DNA of 64,000 nt from Conus ventricosus. Lineage: Eukaryota; Mollusca; Gastropoda; Neogastropoda; Conidae. Where the stretch lies: NCBI GenBank assembly GCA_018398815.1, contig CM031602.1:97769543-97833542 (forward strand), read 5' to 3'. Below the pieces are notes generated by a model, which had not been told where the DNA came from, ran no database searches, and saw only the letters and a program-made list of their open reading frames with translations. Positions 34,111 through 43,984 of the stretch are shown here, piece after piece. The translations under genes and the position numbers were made by a program. Position 1 is the first letter of the stretch. The number at the start of each line of letters is the position of its first letter.

Positions 34111-35981
34111 GTACTCCCAGTTCTTATAGAACAGGGAGTACTTTAGAATGGGAACGAAGAAATGCTGTCTGTGTGTCTGTGTGTGTGTGTGTGTCTGTCT
34201 GTCTGTGTGTGTGTCCGTGGTCAAAATGTGTTCCACTCGCTCCAGACAAAACTACTGGGCCGATCTTTCTGAAAATTTGTAGGTATGTTCATTATGGGCC
34301 ACGGATGATGCCCAATGATTTAGGTTACTGCTATAGCCGTTACTAACGGCCTGTAACGGTTTTTCTTCTTTACGGAATATCTCAGAAAGTACTTGGCCGA
34401 TCTTTGTAAAAATGAGCAGTCACGTTCATTATGGGTCATGGATGATGCCCGATGTTTTAGTTTACCTCGTTATAGCCGTTTCTAACGGCTGTAACGGCCT
34501 GTAACGGTTTTTCTTCTTTAGGGAATATCTCAGAAAGTACATGGCCAATCTTTCTGAAAATTTGTAGATATGTTCATTATGGGTCACGAATAATGCCCGA
34601 TGTTTAATTTACCGTTTTAACCGTTACTAACGGCTGTAATGGCCTGTAACGGTTTTTCTTCTTTATGGAATATCTCAGAAAGTACTTAGTCGACCTTTAT
34701 GAAAATTAGCAGGTATGTTCATTATGGGTCACGGATGATGCCTGATGTTTTAGTTTGCCCCGTTATAGCCGTTACTAACGGTTGTAACGGCCTGTAACAG
34801 TTTTTCTTCTTTACGGAATATCTCAGAAAGTACTTGGCCGATTTATAAGCGGTTTGGATGATCTTGTGACAAATCGGATCCTCTGTCCATATGTAAGTGA
34901 TGTAATGCTGAAAATGGATTAAACAACCGTTAAAAACCGTTATTCTGCCGTTATTTCTTATATATAGGTGGATTTTAATGAAATTTGGTATATAGAAAGG
35001 TTATCACACACAAATGGCATTTCTATATAGTGTTTAAAAATTTGACCGTTAAAAACCGTTATTCTTGACATATTGTCCAATTTGGATGAAATTTGATATG
35101 TACACTGGCTTTAGCCCAGTGAGGACTAAAATACCGGTTTCAAAAGTGTATATCGTTATATAAGCGTTAAACCGTTATTTTGCCGTTATTTTTCATATAT
35201 TGGTGGGTTTTAATGAAATTTTGTATATAGAAAGGTTATCACACACAAATGGCATTTCCAGGTAGTGTTTCAAAATCTAACTGTTAAAAACTGTTATTCT
35301 TGACATATTGTCCGATTTGGATGAAATTTGGTATGTACACAGGCTTTAGCCCAGTGAGGACTAAAATACCAGTTTCAAAAATGCACAACGGTTATATAAC
35401 CGTTAAACCATTATTTTGCCGTTATTTTTTATATATTGGTGGGTTTTAATGAAATTTTGTATATATACTTAGCGCCATTAAAAACGCACGGGTCCGAAGA
35501 ACAAAATAACTCGACAGAGGTAAATCAGTTAGGGGTATGAAAACTTTAATGTTGTGTTTGCGATTACTGAACGCCAAATGTTCAGCACATGTTGTCCATT
35601 GCGCACTTCTTTTCTGTTCATGACTTTGTCATTCAACATTAAAGTTTTCATACCCCTAACTGATTTACCTCTGTCGAGTTATTTTGTTCTTCTGACCCGT
35701 GCGTTTTTAATGGCGCTAAGTATAGAAAGGTCATCACACACAAATGGCACTTCCAGGTAGTGTTTCAAAATCTGACCGTTAAAAACTGTTATTCTTGACA
35801 TATTGTCCGATTTGGATGAAATTTGGTATGTACACAGGCTTTAGCCCAGTGAGGACTAAAATACCAGTTTCAAAAGTGTACATCGGTTTAAAAAAACCCG
35901 TTAAAACCGTTATTTTGCCTTTATTTCTTATCTCACAAAGCACTTGGCCGATTTATAATCCGTTTGGAAAACTGGGAGTAC
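34111..35981. mobile_element. Candidate repetitive element with internal tandem modules
   Basis: GTACTCCCAG (34111-34120) and CTGGGAGTAC (35972-35981) form an inverted pair at the ends. Inside are about four ~147-bp modules sharing ATATCTCAGAAAGTACTTGG and GTTCATTATGGGTCA (34230-34850). Then come about three ~250-bp modules sharing TATTGTCCGATTTGGATGAA and TTTAGCCCAGTGAGGACTAA (35000-35920), rich in AACCGTTA/TAACGG motifs. I see no target duplication and no protein, so the boundaries are tentative. Confidence 0.45.
35468..35720. mobile_element. Palindromic MITE (253 bp) with ~89-bp inverted repeats
   Basis: It begins CTTAGCGCCATTAAAAACGC and ends with the reverse complement. The arms match for about 89 bp with one mismatch near base 28. 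TATA flanks both sides. Neighbouring module copies (for example near 35216-35235) show the uninterrupted site, confirming that this is an insertion. There is no transposase. TA or TATA duplication is ambiguous because the target is TA-rich; a mariner-like origin is possible. Confidence 0.85.
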
Positions 35982-36491
35982 GTTTATGTGCTTCGCATCT
36001 TGTTTTCTTCTTCTTTTAAATACAAAATAGTAAAGAAACAGGTTGTGTTGGACAGGAATTTGGCTTGAGTGGCTGGTTTACACAGCTGTTTTGTATTATT
36101 TACTGTGGAATCATCAATAGTTCTACGTTGTGCAGCCTCATTTAAGATGAGAGCAAATATGTATCTCCAAAGGCTGTAGACTTTGTAGTCCGACATTTTC
36201 GTCTCCTCACCGCCCTTTGTGCCTGCAAAAAACAAGAATGTTTGAGCCGGACAGTCACAAGCTGTCTGTCATTGCCACATGTACACATGTTGCTGACATG
36301 TAGGGCAAACCTAGCTGTGTCTGTGTGAGGCAGACTCAGAAGGAATGGCAGTAGTAACATGAATGGAGGGGAGGAGGAGGAAAAGTGTGTGGGAGGGCAG
36401 AACAAAAGAATGATCAGAAAAAGCAGATTGTGTTTGATATGGCTTAAGTATGATGGAGGCAGTGGGGGCTGTTGTCACAGATGGTTTTCCC

Positions 36492-36915
36492 GGTTCACAC
36501 CTATATCATACAGAAGTGTGGGTGTGTGTTCACAAGGATGTATATCATAGTGCTGTATCATACAGAAGTGTGGGTGTGTGTTCACAAGGATGTATATCAT
36601 AGTGCTGTATCATACAGAAGTGTGGGTGTGTGTTCACAAGGATGTATATCATAGTGCTGTATCATACAGAAGTGTGGGTGTGTGTTCACAAGGATGTATA
36701 TCATAGTGCTGTATCATACAGAAGTGTGGGTGTGTGTTCACAAGGATGTATATCATAGTGCTGTATCATACAGAAGTGTGGGTGTGTGTTCACAAGGATG
36801 TATATCATAGTGCTGTATCATACAGAAGTGTGGGTGTGTGTTCACAAGGATGTATATCATAGTGCTGTATCATACAGAAGTGTGGGTGTGTGTTCACAAG
36901 GATGTATATCATAGT
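36492..36915. repeat. 52-bp minisatellite, about 8 copies
   Basis: Each unit contains ATCATAGTGCTGTATCATAC followed by AGAAGTGTGGGTGTGTG and TTCACAAGGATGT. Copies are virtually identical, so the expansion is recent. Confidence 0.94.
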
Positions 36916-37199
36916 GCTTCATATATGCAAGAATGACACAGGAGTGAAAGTGTGTGTGGAAGTTGCAAACAGTCTGAATCGTTATTGCAGATTGGAGTAC
37001 TTGTCAACGCCTGGTCTTCATCACTTCTTGTGAAATCCTTTTTTTTTCTCTCAACAGAGTGTAAAGAGATGAAAAAAAGGAAGCATTTGTGTTGACCCGT
37101 CTTGGTGCAGCAAAGAGAAAAACATTTGATTCCTTTCACCCTGTCTGTGCAAAGTGTTCATTATGTGTCATATCTTAACACTATTGCTATTGGTTTCAG

Positions 37200-37246
37200 A
37201 CGATGCGCAAAAAGGTGATTGATGTTCACATCCAGGACAGTCTGCT
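37200..37246 (+). pseudogene. Decayed partial copy of the PDE2 linker exon
   Basis: After TTGCTATTGGTTTCAG the sequence CAAAAAGGTGATTGATGTTC resembles the exon at 37280 (CAAAAAGGTGATTGATATTC). The preceding intron bases also match (TTGCTATTGGTTTCAG versus TTGCCATTGTTTTCAG). It lacks a donor and loses similarity after CAGTCTGCTA, so it is a broken duplicate of acceptor plus exon start. Confidence 0.72.
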
Positions 37247-37279
37247 ATCATGTTTTAATCTTGTTGCCATTGTTTTCAG

Positions 37280-37357
37280 TCGTTGATGTACAAAAAGGTG
37301 ATTGATATTCAGTACCGAAACAGTCTGGCCAATGAACTGATGATGTTCCACATGAAG
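37280..37357 (+). CDS. PDE2A: PDE2 exon, alternative A: linker helix LH2
   Basis: The acceptor is CCATTGTTTTCAG and the donor is AAG|GTAATT at 37358. It is exactly 26 codons in phase 0-0: SLMYKKVIDIQYRNSLANEL then MMFHMK. It is the closer of the two alternatives to vertebrate PDE2A, which has SLLYKKVNEAQYRS here. LH2 joins GAF-B to the catalytic domain and lies in the dimer interface that transmits cGMP activation. It is probably spliced in mutual exclusion with the exon at 38059. Confidence 0.92.
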
Positions 37358-38058
37358 GTAATTGAGGCTGACCCTTGACCTCTCACCTGGTCCAATGTCG
37401 GTCTGTGTTGCATGATCGTGGTCCAGTTGGTAGTCACCACACAGTCACTGAACGAAGCACTTGGTACGCTCTGTCTTGTGGCATGTCATTGGGCAGTTGG
37501 TGTTTAGGTTCTTTCCTCACCAGGTTCAGACAGTAAGCTGATTGTCACAATGATTTGTTTGGAGTCATTGAATTGTGTTTAATGATGTGTTTATCACTTG
37601 TTTCTTGTTACCCCTGCACACACCCACCCACCCCTCCCCCTGCACCAACCAGAGGCTTCTGTGTTGATTTTAGGCAAAGCTTTCATATCTTTGCAACATC
37701 CGTGATGCTTTAGTGACTATCTTCAGTCAGAACAAGACATGTATTTGGGACAAAGGAGGGGGGAGGGGGAGGGGGAACTAGAGTGAATGTCAAACATTGA
37801 AAAAAGGAATCACAGCTCCTTTTATTCATGCTGGAGTTGTCACCGGTTGGATTACACTATATCAGATCCAACTAGTAGTGTGAGCTGTTCCAGCCATGCT
37901 GATTGGAGACGGCTAACCGTGTCTTGTGTCAAACTGAAGATGGTCAGTCACTTGCCCTGCACTGCTGTCACTGTGGAGTCGTGTGTGCTTGTGGTGTACC
38001 GCTTGAGTTGTAGATGTGGAGCTGACGATGTGCCATGCGTGGCTGTGTGCTTTTCCAG

Positions 38059-38136
38059 TGTCTGATTTACAAGAAGCTGCAGGAAACCCAGCAACGCCAT
38101 AGGTTAGCCAATGAACTCATGATGTTCCACATGCAG
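38059..38136 (+). CDS. PDE2A: PDE2 exon, alternative B: linker helix LH2
   Basis: The acceptor is GTGCTTTTCCAG and the donor is CAG|GTCAGT at 38137. Length and phases are the same as alternative A: CLIYKKLQETQQRHRLANEL then MMFHMQ. The C-terminal LANELMMFHM is identical to A, while the middle differs (LQETQQRHR versus VIDIQYRNS). No stop or splice defect is visible, so it looks functional. Using both would insert 26 extra residues in frame. Confidence 0.88.
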
Positions 38137-38179
38137 GTCAGTGCCACGTGTGTCCACGCCTCTCTGTCCTTCATGCACT

Positions 38180-38402
38180 TCACTTCACCTCGCTGTCCGT
38201 GTGGTACATGTCACACCGGTTGTCCTGTTGCCAGCTGGCACCTCGCTGTCCGTGTGGTACATGTCACACCGGTTGTCCTGTTGCCAGCTGGCACCTCGCT
38301 GTCCGTGTGGTACATGTCACACGGTTGTCCTGTTGCCAGCTGGCACCTCGCTGTCCGTGTGGTACATGTCACACCGGTTGTCCTGTTGCCAGCTGGCACC
38401 TC
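38180..38402. repeat. 53-bp tandem repeat, 4 copies
   Basis: Units contain CACCTCGCTGTCCGTGTGGT then ACATGTCACACCGGTTGTCC. One copy lacks two bases. It lies 45 bp after the donor of alternative exon B. Confidence 0.93.
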
Positions 38403-39222
38403 TTCAGTTTAGGCTATCACAGCAGTCTGTGAATTGTAAAACATGTCAGTGAATGGTGGCATTTGTACGATATCAATCCTTAATGGTCATGCATCCAAAT
38501 GATTGCTGGCACCCGTATGACAGCAGACAAATATATTATGCGGCTGAATCATATGAACCATAATTCATTGCCATGCGTGTTTCTGAAGGAGAGTGGTTCG
38601 ATTGCAAAATGATTGATCATCAGTTTGCAGCAGAGCGATGTCTAAAAATGCATTCAAAATATCAGTCTTGCTGTTTGTTATAAAGGGTTTTTTTCTTTAA
38701 GGAAATATTTCTCAAACATTTCTTACTGTGTGAAATAGGGTCGACTGAATAATTGGAGCTTTGTTTTTTATCACTCTATCCTGTAAAGAAAAAGAAATTG
38801 TTTATCCTTATAAATGTTTTTAAACTATGTTTATGTGTTCTAGCTATTATTTTGATTTTCCAGTTCTTTCCTTGTGTTCAGATGTGGATTTACCAGTGTG
38901 TATTGCATGGCTATCCATTTTACAGTGTTTTGAAATCACATGTGTAGCTGTAGCTCCCTTTCCAACATTTTTTTTATTCTTTGTCGATTCATTACTGAAT
39001 ACTAGCTAGTGGTCCTCGGGGGTCACCTCACACATGCACCTGACAATTCAAAATCAGGTCTCTATTTTCACAGGGAATGTTTCATCAATGATCATTTTTG
39101 TCATTTTACTGTGCAGTTAGCCATGCTTGGTATTTGGATATTGCATTAATGAACAGATATCTCAAAGCGTCAAGTATACAGTTTGCTCAGAAGGTTACTT
39201 AGTCAAAACTATGCAAAGAAGT
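38403..39222. other. Intronic sequence, no gene recognised
   Basis: AT-rich unique sequence. Short open frames such as 38753-38947 have no recognisable domain. Confidence 0.6.
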
Positions 39223-39341
39223 TGAAATGTAATGTAATGTAATGTAAAAGGATATTTATAGAGCGCTTTACCTCGCAAGATCCCAAAGCGTATATTACAG
39301 AAAAACATGATAAAAATTATAATTCTAATTCAAAGCGCGCG

Positions 39342-39344
<3 letters not shown>

Positions 39345-39390
<46 letters not shown>
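39345..39390. repeat. CA microsatellite
   Basis: A (CA)n run inside the LINE 3' UTR, followed by CCGCCGGGG and a poly-G stretch. Confidence 0.92.
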
Positions 39391-39391
<1 letters not shown>

Positions 39392-39491
39392 GCCGGGGGG
39401 GGGGGGGAGACAACAAAGCTCTCACACGCAGACAGACACAGGAGCGCGTTCAACACCAGCAAACACGGCGCACAGTGGTAACTGGATATCG

Positions 39492-40412
39492 TTAATCAGT
39501 CCGAGGGAAAAGATGTGTCTTTAGGGAGGTTTTAAAAGTCTCTAAAGAGTCCGTGTTATGCAAAGAAGAAGGGAGACTATTCCACAGAGCAGGTGCCTGA
39601 AAAGAGAAAGATCGTTGGCCTGAAGTTTTCAGGCGAGCGGAGGGAAGCCGAAGCAGACGAGAATCGGTGGATGAGCGTAAGTTGCGAGACGGAACATAGA
39701 GATGGAGGAGGTCAGAGAGGTAGGAAGGAGCCAGATTTTTCAGTGATTTGAAAACCAGGAGGAGAACTTTAAAGTCAATGCGAGACTGGATTGGGAGCCA
39801 TTGTAAGGAAGACAGAATTGGTGATATGTGATCAGATCTAGAGGAGCGGGAGATCAGACGGGCGGCATTGTTCTGAACTTTTTGAAGTTTAGAGATGAGC
39901 ATTAAGGGACAACCGGCAAGGAGGGAGTTACAATGGTCGAGCTGAGACAGGACAAAAGCACAGATTAGAGTCTTCAGAGCATTTTGAGTAAGGAAGCGGC
40001 GAACTGAGCTAATTCTACGAAGTTCAAGGTAGCAGGACTTGCACACATTAGAGATATGTTGTTTGAAAGAGAGAGTTTGGTCGAGTATAACGCCGAGGTT
40101 ACGAACAGACACTGATAGATTTATTTCGTTTCCATCAACATTTATAGAACTAGGGAGAGGATGAGTTCTAATAGTGTGTTTTGAAGCAATGAGGATTATT
40201 TCAGTTTTGTCTGCGTTAAGTTGTAGCTTGTTATTGTGCATCCATGATTTAACATCGGTAATGCATGCTTGAGAAGAGGAGATTATTTCATGAAGCTGAC
40301 TGATATGGGCAGAGATATACAGCTGGTTGTCATCTGAAAAGCTATGGTGAAGGAGAGAATGTGTCTTCATAACATCTTGATACAGCGGAATCTGCAAGCC
40401 TTGATAATGCAA
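39492..40412 (-). pseudogene. LINE reverse transcriptase, C-terminal ~300 residues
   Basis: The frame opens with a few non-matching residues, then SDDNQLYIS (the A/SDDxQLY catalytic motif). LNADKTEIILI, RNLGVILDQTLSFKQHISNV and QLDHCNSLLAGCP follow, then LQWLPIQSRIDFK and PALWNSLPSSLH, ending FKTSLKTHLFPRTD. The order and motifs are those of the thumb and C-terminal region in L2/Rex/CR1-type LINEs. There are no internal stops, so the copy is comparatively young, but it lacks the endonuclease and most of the reverse transcriptase. Confidence 0.88.
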
Positions 40413-41517
40413 TCATATGGGGTATGCAAGAAAATGCATTCTCATCCCAAAGAGGTTTTTTTTTTCTGTAAGAAAAGTCCCTGGTCAGTGTGAGCATTTG
40501 AACACTAACTTTTTCTTCAGACAAGTAAAATTGTTACCCTCCAAAACCCAGAATATTTTCTCGTCAGTTGAAAACAACCCCAGTTTTATTGGCGTATAAA
40601 ATACATCTTTCCTGAGAAAATCAACAATCAGATGTCATGAAGGTAGAGTTGTTTTCTCTTACTTGATTAGTTCATTTTAGAAAGGCTGTTGTATCGCTCA
40701 CAGGGATTGGTTATTGGCTTTGAAGACTGCACTCATGACTTCTCCAAGAGCAAGTTGTAGGCCACTGACAGTCGTGCATGAAAAAGCAGTCTTATTTAAA
40801 GCAGGATGTTAGAAAAAGAACATTCTTGCTGATTTTGAAAATAGATGACACTTAGGTTATACTGACCAGAAGTATCGTCAGTCAGTCTCCACAGTCTTGG
40901 TAATCGTTGCAAAAAGAGTGGAAGCCAAACACATTACAGACATATGGACTGGTCCATTATTGAGTGGCTGATATGTAGAGTGTCTGTGACTGTAATATTG
41001 TAATGATTGTACTTAAGCTTCATTATAAATGGAACTAGAAGTAAACATCAAGATTTGAATTTCGCTTGAGCTTCTTTTAAATCTGGGCCTGTGTCAGTGT
41101 AGGTACAGATATTTAAAACCATGCGTCAGGAGAGTACTTGCTGCATTTCATCTTGCTGTGTCACCTTCTCATATTCACTCAATGTTTGCTCCAACTCCTA
41201 CAGTTCTAAACACATTACTTGTTTTACCATGCTTACTGGTTAAAACACAAGCACATTTCTCTTGCTCCCCAAAGTTCATATTAGTCAGACTCAGCTAGAT
41301 ATTGTTTTCCAAATTGTACTGATAGTGTTTATCCACAGACTTGTACACGAGTGTGTTCACTAGACTAATGTTTGGAGTAAGCAATTAAATGTGTTACACA
41401 TGTTCTGATTGTGCTAAGGTAGGCTCACGCACATCCATTTACTGGCGTATACCTGCTTCGTGTTGAGGCAGCACATCTATTCATGTGCACTCACCTGAGT
41501 TGTGTTGATGCTGGCAG
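40413..41517. other. Intronic sequence, no gene recognised
   Basis: Unique AT-rich sequence with no exon candidate before the exon at 41518. Confidence 0.6.
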
Positions 41518-41643
41518 CAAGTGCCCATGGAGGAGGTGCAGGAGCTGGCCATTCAAGTGGCGCCTGAAGTTCAGGACTTTAACCAACACTTTGACAAGTT
41601 CTTCTACATACCGCGCACCCTGTCCGACACCAGGACTCTGAGG
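41518..41643 (+). CDS. PDE2A: PDE2 exon: start of catalytic domain
   Basis: The acceptor is GATGCTGGCAG and the donor is AGG|GTAAGG at 41644. It has 42 codons, phase 0-0: QVPMEEVQELAIQVAPEVQD then FNQHFDKFFYIPRTLSDTRT and LR. It aligns with the PDE2 region from the end of LH2 into the first catalytic helices (human has ...FASFTYTPRSLPEDDTS...). The last ~25 bp plus donor are repeated downstream in a minisatellite. Confidence 0.9.
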
Positions 41644-42178
41644 GTAAGGGGAACTGAGTGAACCCTGCACTGTAGACACTGCAGACTGTGATTACAATGT
41701 CTGACACCAGGACTGTGAGGGTAAGGGGAACTGAGTGAGCCGTGCTCTGTAGACAGTGCAGACTGTGATTACAATGTCTGTCTGACACCAGGACTGTGAG
41801 GGTAAGGGGAACTGAGTGAGCCGTGCTCTGTAGACACTGCAGACTGTGATTACAATGTCTGACACTAGGACTCTGAGGGCAAGGGGAACTGAGTGAGCCG
41901 TGCTCTGTAGACAGTGCAGACTGTGATTACAATGTCTGTCTGACACCAGGACTCTGAGGGCAAGGGGAACTGAGTGAATCCTGCACTGTAGACACTGCAG
42001 ACTGTGATTACAATGTCTGACACCAGGACTCTGAGGGCAAGGGGAACGAACTGAGTGAAGCCTGCTCTGTAGACACTGCAGACTGTGATTACAATGTCTG
42101 ACACCAGGACTCTGAGGGCAAGGGGAACGAACTGAGTGAAGCCTGCACTGTAGACACTGCAGACTGTGATTACAACAC
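41620..42178. repeat. 77-83-bp minisatellite carrying the exon end and its splice donor, 7 copies
   Basis: Each unit contains TGTCTGACACCAGGACTCTG AGGG followed by AAGGGGAACTGAGTGA, i.e. the last codons of the exon at 41518 plus its donor. Copies 1-3 keep GGGTAAGG (GT donor). Copies 4-7 read GGGCAAGG (GC). Confidence 0.93.
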
Positions 42179-42355
42179 CCGTCAGGTTAAACTAGCATCA
42201 GATAGCCACAAGAAAGCGTTTCAGAAAACAAGAGAGGCGGCTGGGCCCTTTTTTGGCTCGCGTGTGAAACAGTACACACTACAGAGTCATGGGAAAGAGG
42301 GAATAACTGGTGGGTGGAGCTGACAGGGAGGAAGAAGGTCTGCATTATAGACTTC

Positions 42356-42550
42356 TGTAGTAGATTCTGGTAAGCAGACACCACGTTCAGTAGGCGGGAG
42401 CGCCATCTTGCAACGGCCGATACTAACGAGTAACGACTGTACGACTACGGTCAGCACTCCAGACAAGATCAGGTCTCCACAGGTAGGGGGGGCCCCCCAT
42501 TACAGTATCTTCACCTCAGCCAACTACTGGTGAGTACCGTAGTCATATCA
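42356..42550 (+). repeat. Gypsy 5' LTR (195 bp)
   Basis: It starts TGTAGTAGATTCTGG and ends GTAGTCATATCA, and is matched over its whole length by 46927-47121. Differences from the 3' LTR are one A/G near the middle, three changes in the GGGGGGGCCCCCC segment and two near the end. Confidence 0.95.
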
Positions 42551-42566
42551 TTGGCGACGAGGATGG
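42551..42566 (+). promoter_or_regulatory. Candidate primer-binding site
   Basis: TTGGCGACGAGGATGG directly follows the 5' LTR, where gypsy elements place the tRNA primer site. The tRNA was not identified. The gag ATG (42563) overlaps its end. Confidence 0.55.
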
Positions 42567-43984
42567 CGACGTTCGGACGATTAGCTGAGTTTGGGCTGGA
42601 TAGGGGGGAAGACTGGGAACAGTATGTGGAAAGAATGGAACACTATTTTGCGGCGAATGACATTGATGATGCAGGGAAACAGAAAGCCATTCTTCTGAGT
42701 GCATGTGGTGGGGCCACTTATAAGCTCATGAGTGACCTACTGACCCCAGCTAAGCCTGGTGATAAAATGTACACACAACTGAAAGAGGTGGTGTTAAACC
42801 ACCTCAAGCCCAAGCCCTCGGAGATAGTACAGCGTTTTAAGTTTCACACAAGAAGTCGAGGCTCCGACGAGACTGTAGCAGTCTATGTTAGTCAGTTACG
42901 TAGGCTGTCGGCAGACTGTAACTTTGGAGAGGGACTGGACAGTATGCTCAGGGACCGGTTGGTGTGCGGCATCAACAATGACCGCACACAACGACGCCTG
43001 CTGGCAACAACGGACTTGACCTTTGCCAGGGCCTTCGAAATAGCAACAGCCATGGAACAGGCCGAAAAGAGCGCAGCAGACATACAGGGAAGTGCAACTG
43101 CAAATCCCACTGACAGTGAAGCTAAAAGTGTCTTCAGGGTAGACCGTTCAGTGAAGCAGAACAATGATAGCATCAAGGGACACAGGAAGATTACAGACAA
43201 AAGAGACATTGAGTGCTGGTTCTGCAAGGAAAAAGGACATATTCAAAGACAGTGCCGAAAGTATCAAGAAAGAACAAAGAATCGTCGGGGACGAAGTACT
43301 TGGGGGAGTGGAGTTGTCCGAAACGTGGATGATTTTGAACAGAGGACAGATGATGACAGTGAGTTGTACACAGTGTATAAAACACAGAGCAGAGAAAAAC
43401 CATACCTGGTAACGATACACATACAGGGTGTTCCAGTCGAGATGGAAATTGACACAGGAGCATCTCTCACCGTGATCAGTGAAGAAACTTGGAGGCAGGT
43501 CAAAAGAGGAGGGACTTATCTGCCTTTGCAGAAATGCGGGCGGCGACTGAAAACGTACACAGGAGAGGATATTCCAGTGGTAGGCATTTGTTCGGTGACA
43601 GTTACATACAAGTATAAGGCACCCACGACACTGGAAGTAGTGGTAGTGAAAGGAGCAGGTCCCAGTTTACTGGGTCGGGACTGGCTGAAACATCTTCAGT
43701 TGGACTGGTCAGAGATTTTCGCAATACACAAGGTGCTCACAACCCCTGATTCTGAGCTGCAGCAGATTCTGGATGAACACGCAGAAGTGTTTGAGGAAGT
43801 AAGGGGCACCATTAGAGGGGTTCAGGCCAACATATTCGTTGATCCGAATGCACAGCCATGCTACTTCAAGCCACGCCCAGTGCCCTATGCACTCCGTGAA
43901 AAGGTCGGCCAAGAACTAGATAGACTAGAAGCAGAGGGTACAATCGAGAAAGTCCAGTTTTCAGACTGGGCAGCCCGATTGTAA
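42563..43984 (+). pseudogene. Gypsy gag and protease frame, ended early by a frameshift
   Basis: ATG at 42563 starts MATFGRLAEFGLDRGEDWEQ, a typical gypsy capsid opening. The capsid part is followed by a CCHC knuckle (CWFCKEKGHIQRQC, about 43212-43253). Then comes an aspartic protease with DTGAS (about 43450) and PSLLGRDWL (about 43660), and the start of the reverse transcriptase. The frame stops at 43982-43984 inside a conserved segment; homology continues in the next frame. This is a single-base loss, either decay or sequencing error. The product would form retrotransposon particles and process polyprotein. Confidence 0.92.

Larger units (their letters stand above)
39225..40412 (-). mobile_element. 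5'-truncated L2/CR1-like LINE 3' end, antisense
   Basis: The minus-strand frame is open from 40412 to 39492 and is followed by a 3' tail. On that strand the tail contains GCGCTCTATAAATATCC and ends in (ACATT)n at 39225-39245, a typical L2/CR1-type microsatellite tail. A (CA)n run and a poly-G stretch lie inside the 3' UTR (39345-39407). The 5' end is lost near 40412 and I see no clear target duplication. Confidence 0.85.
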
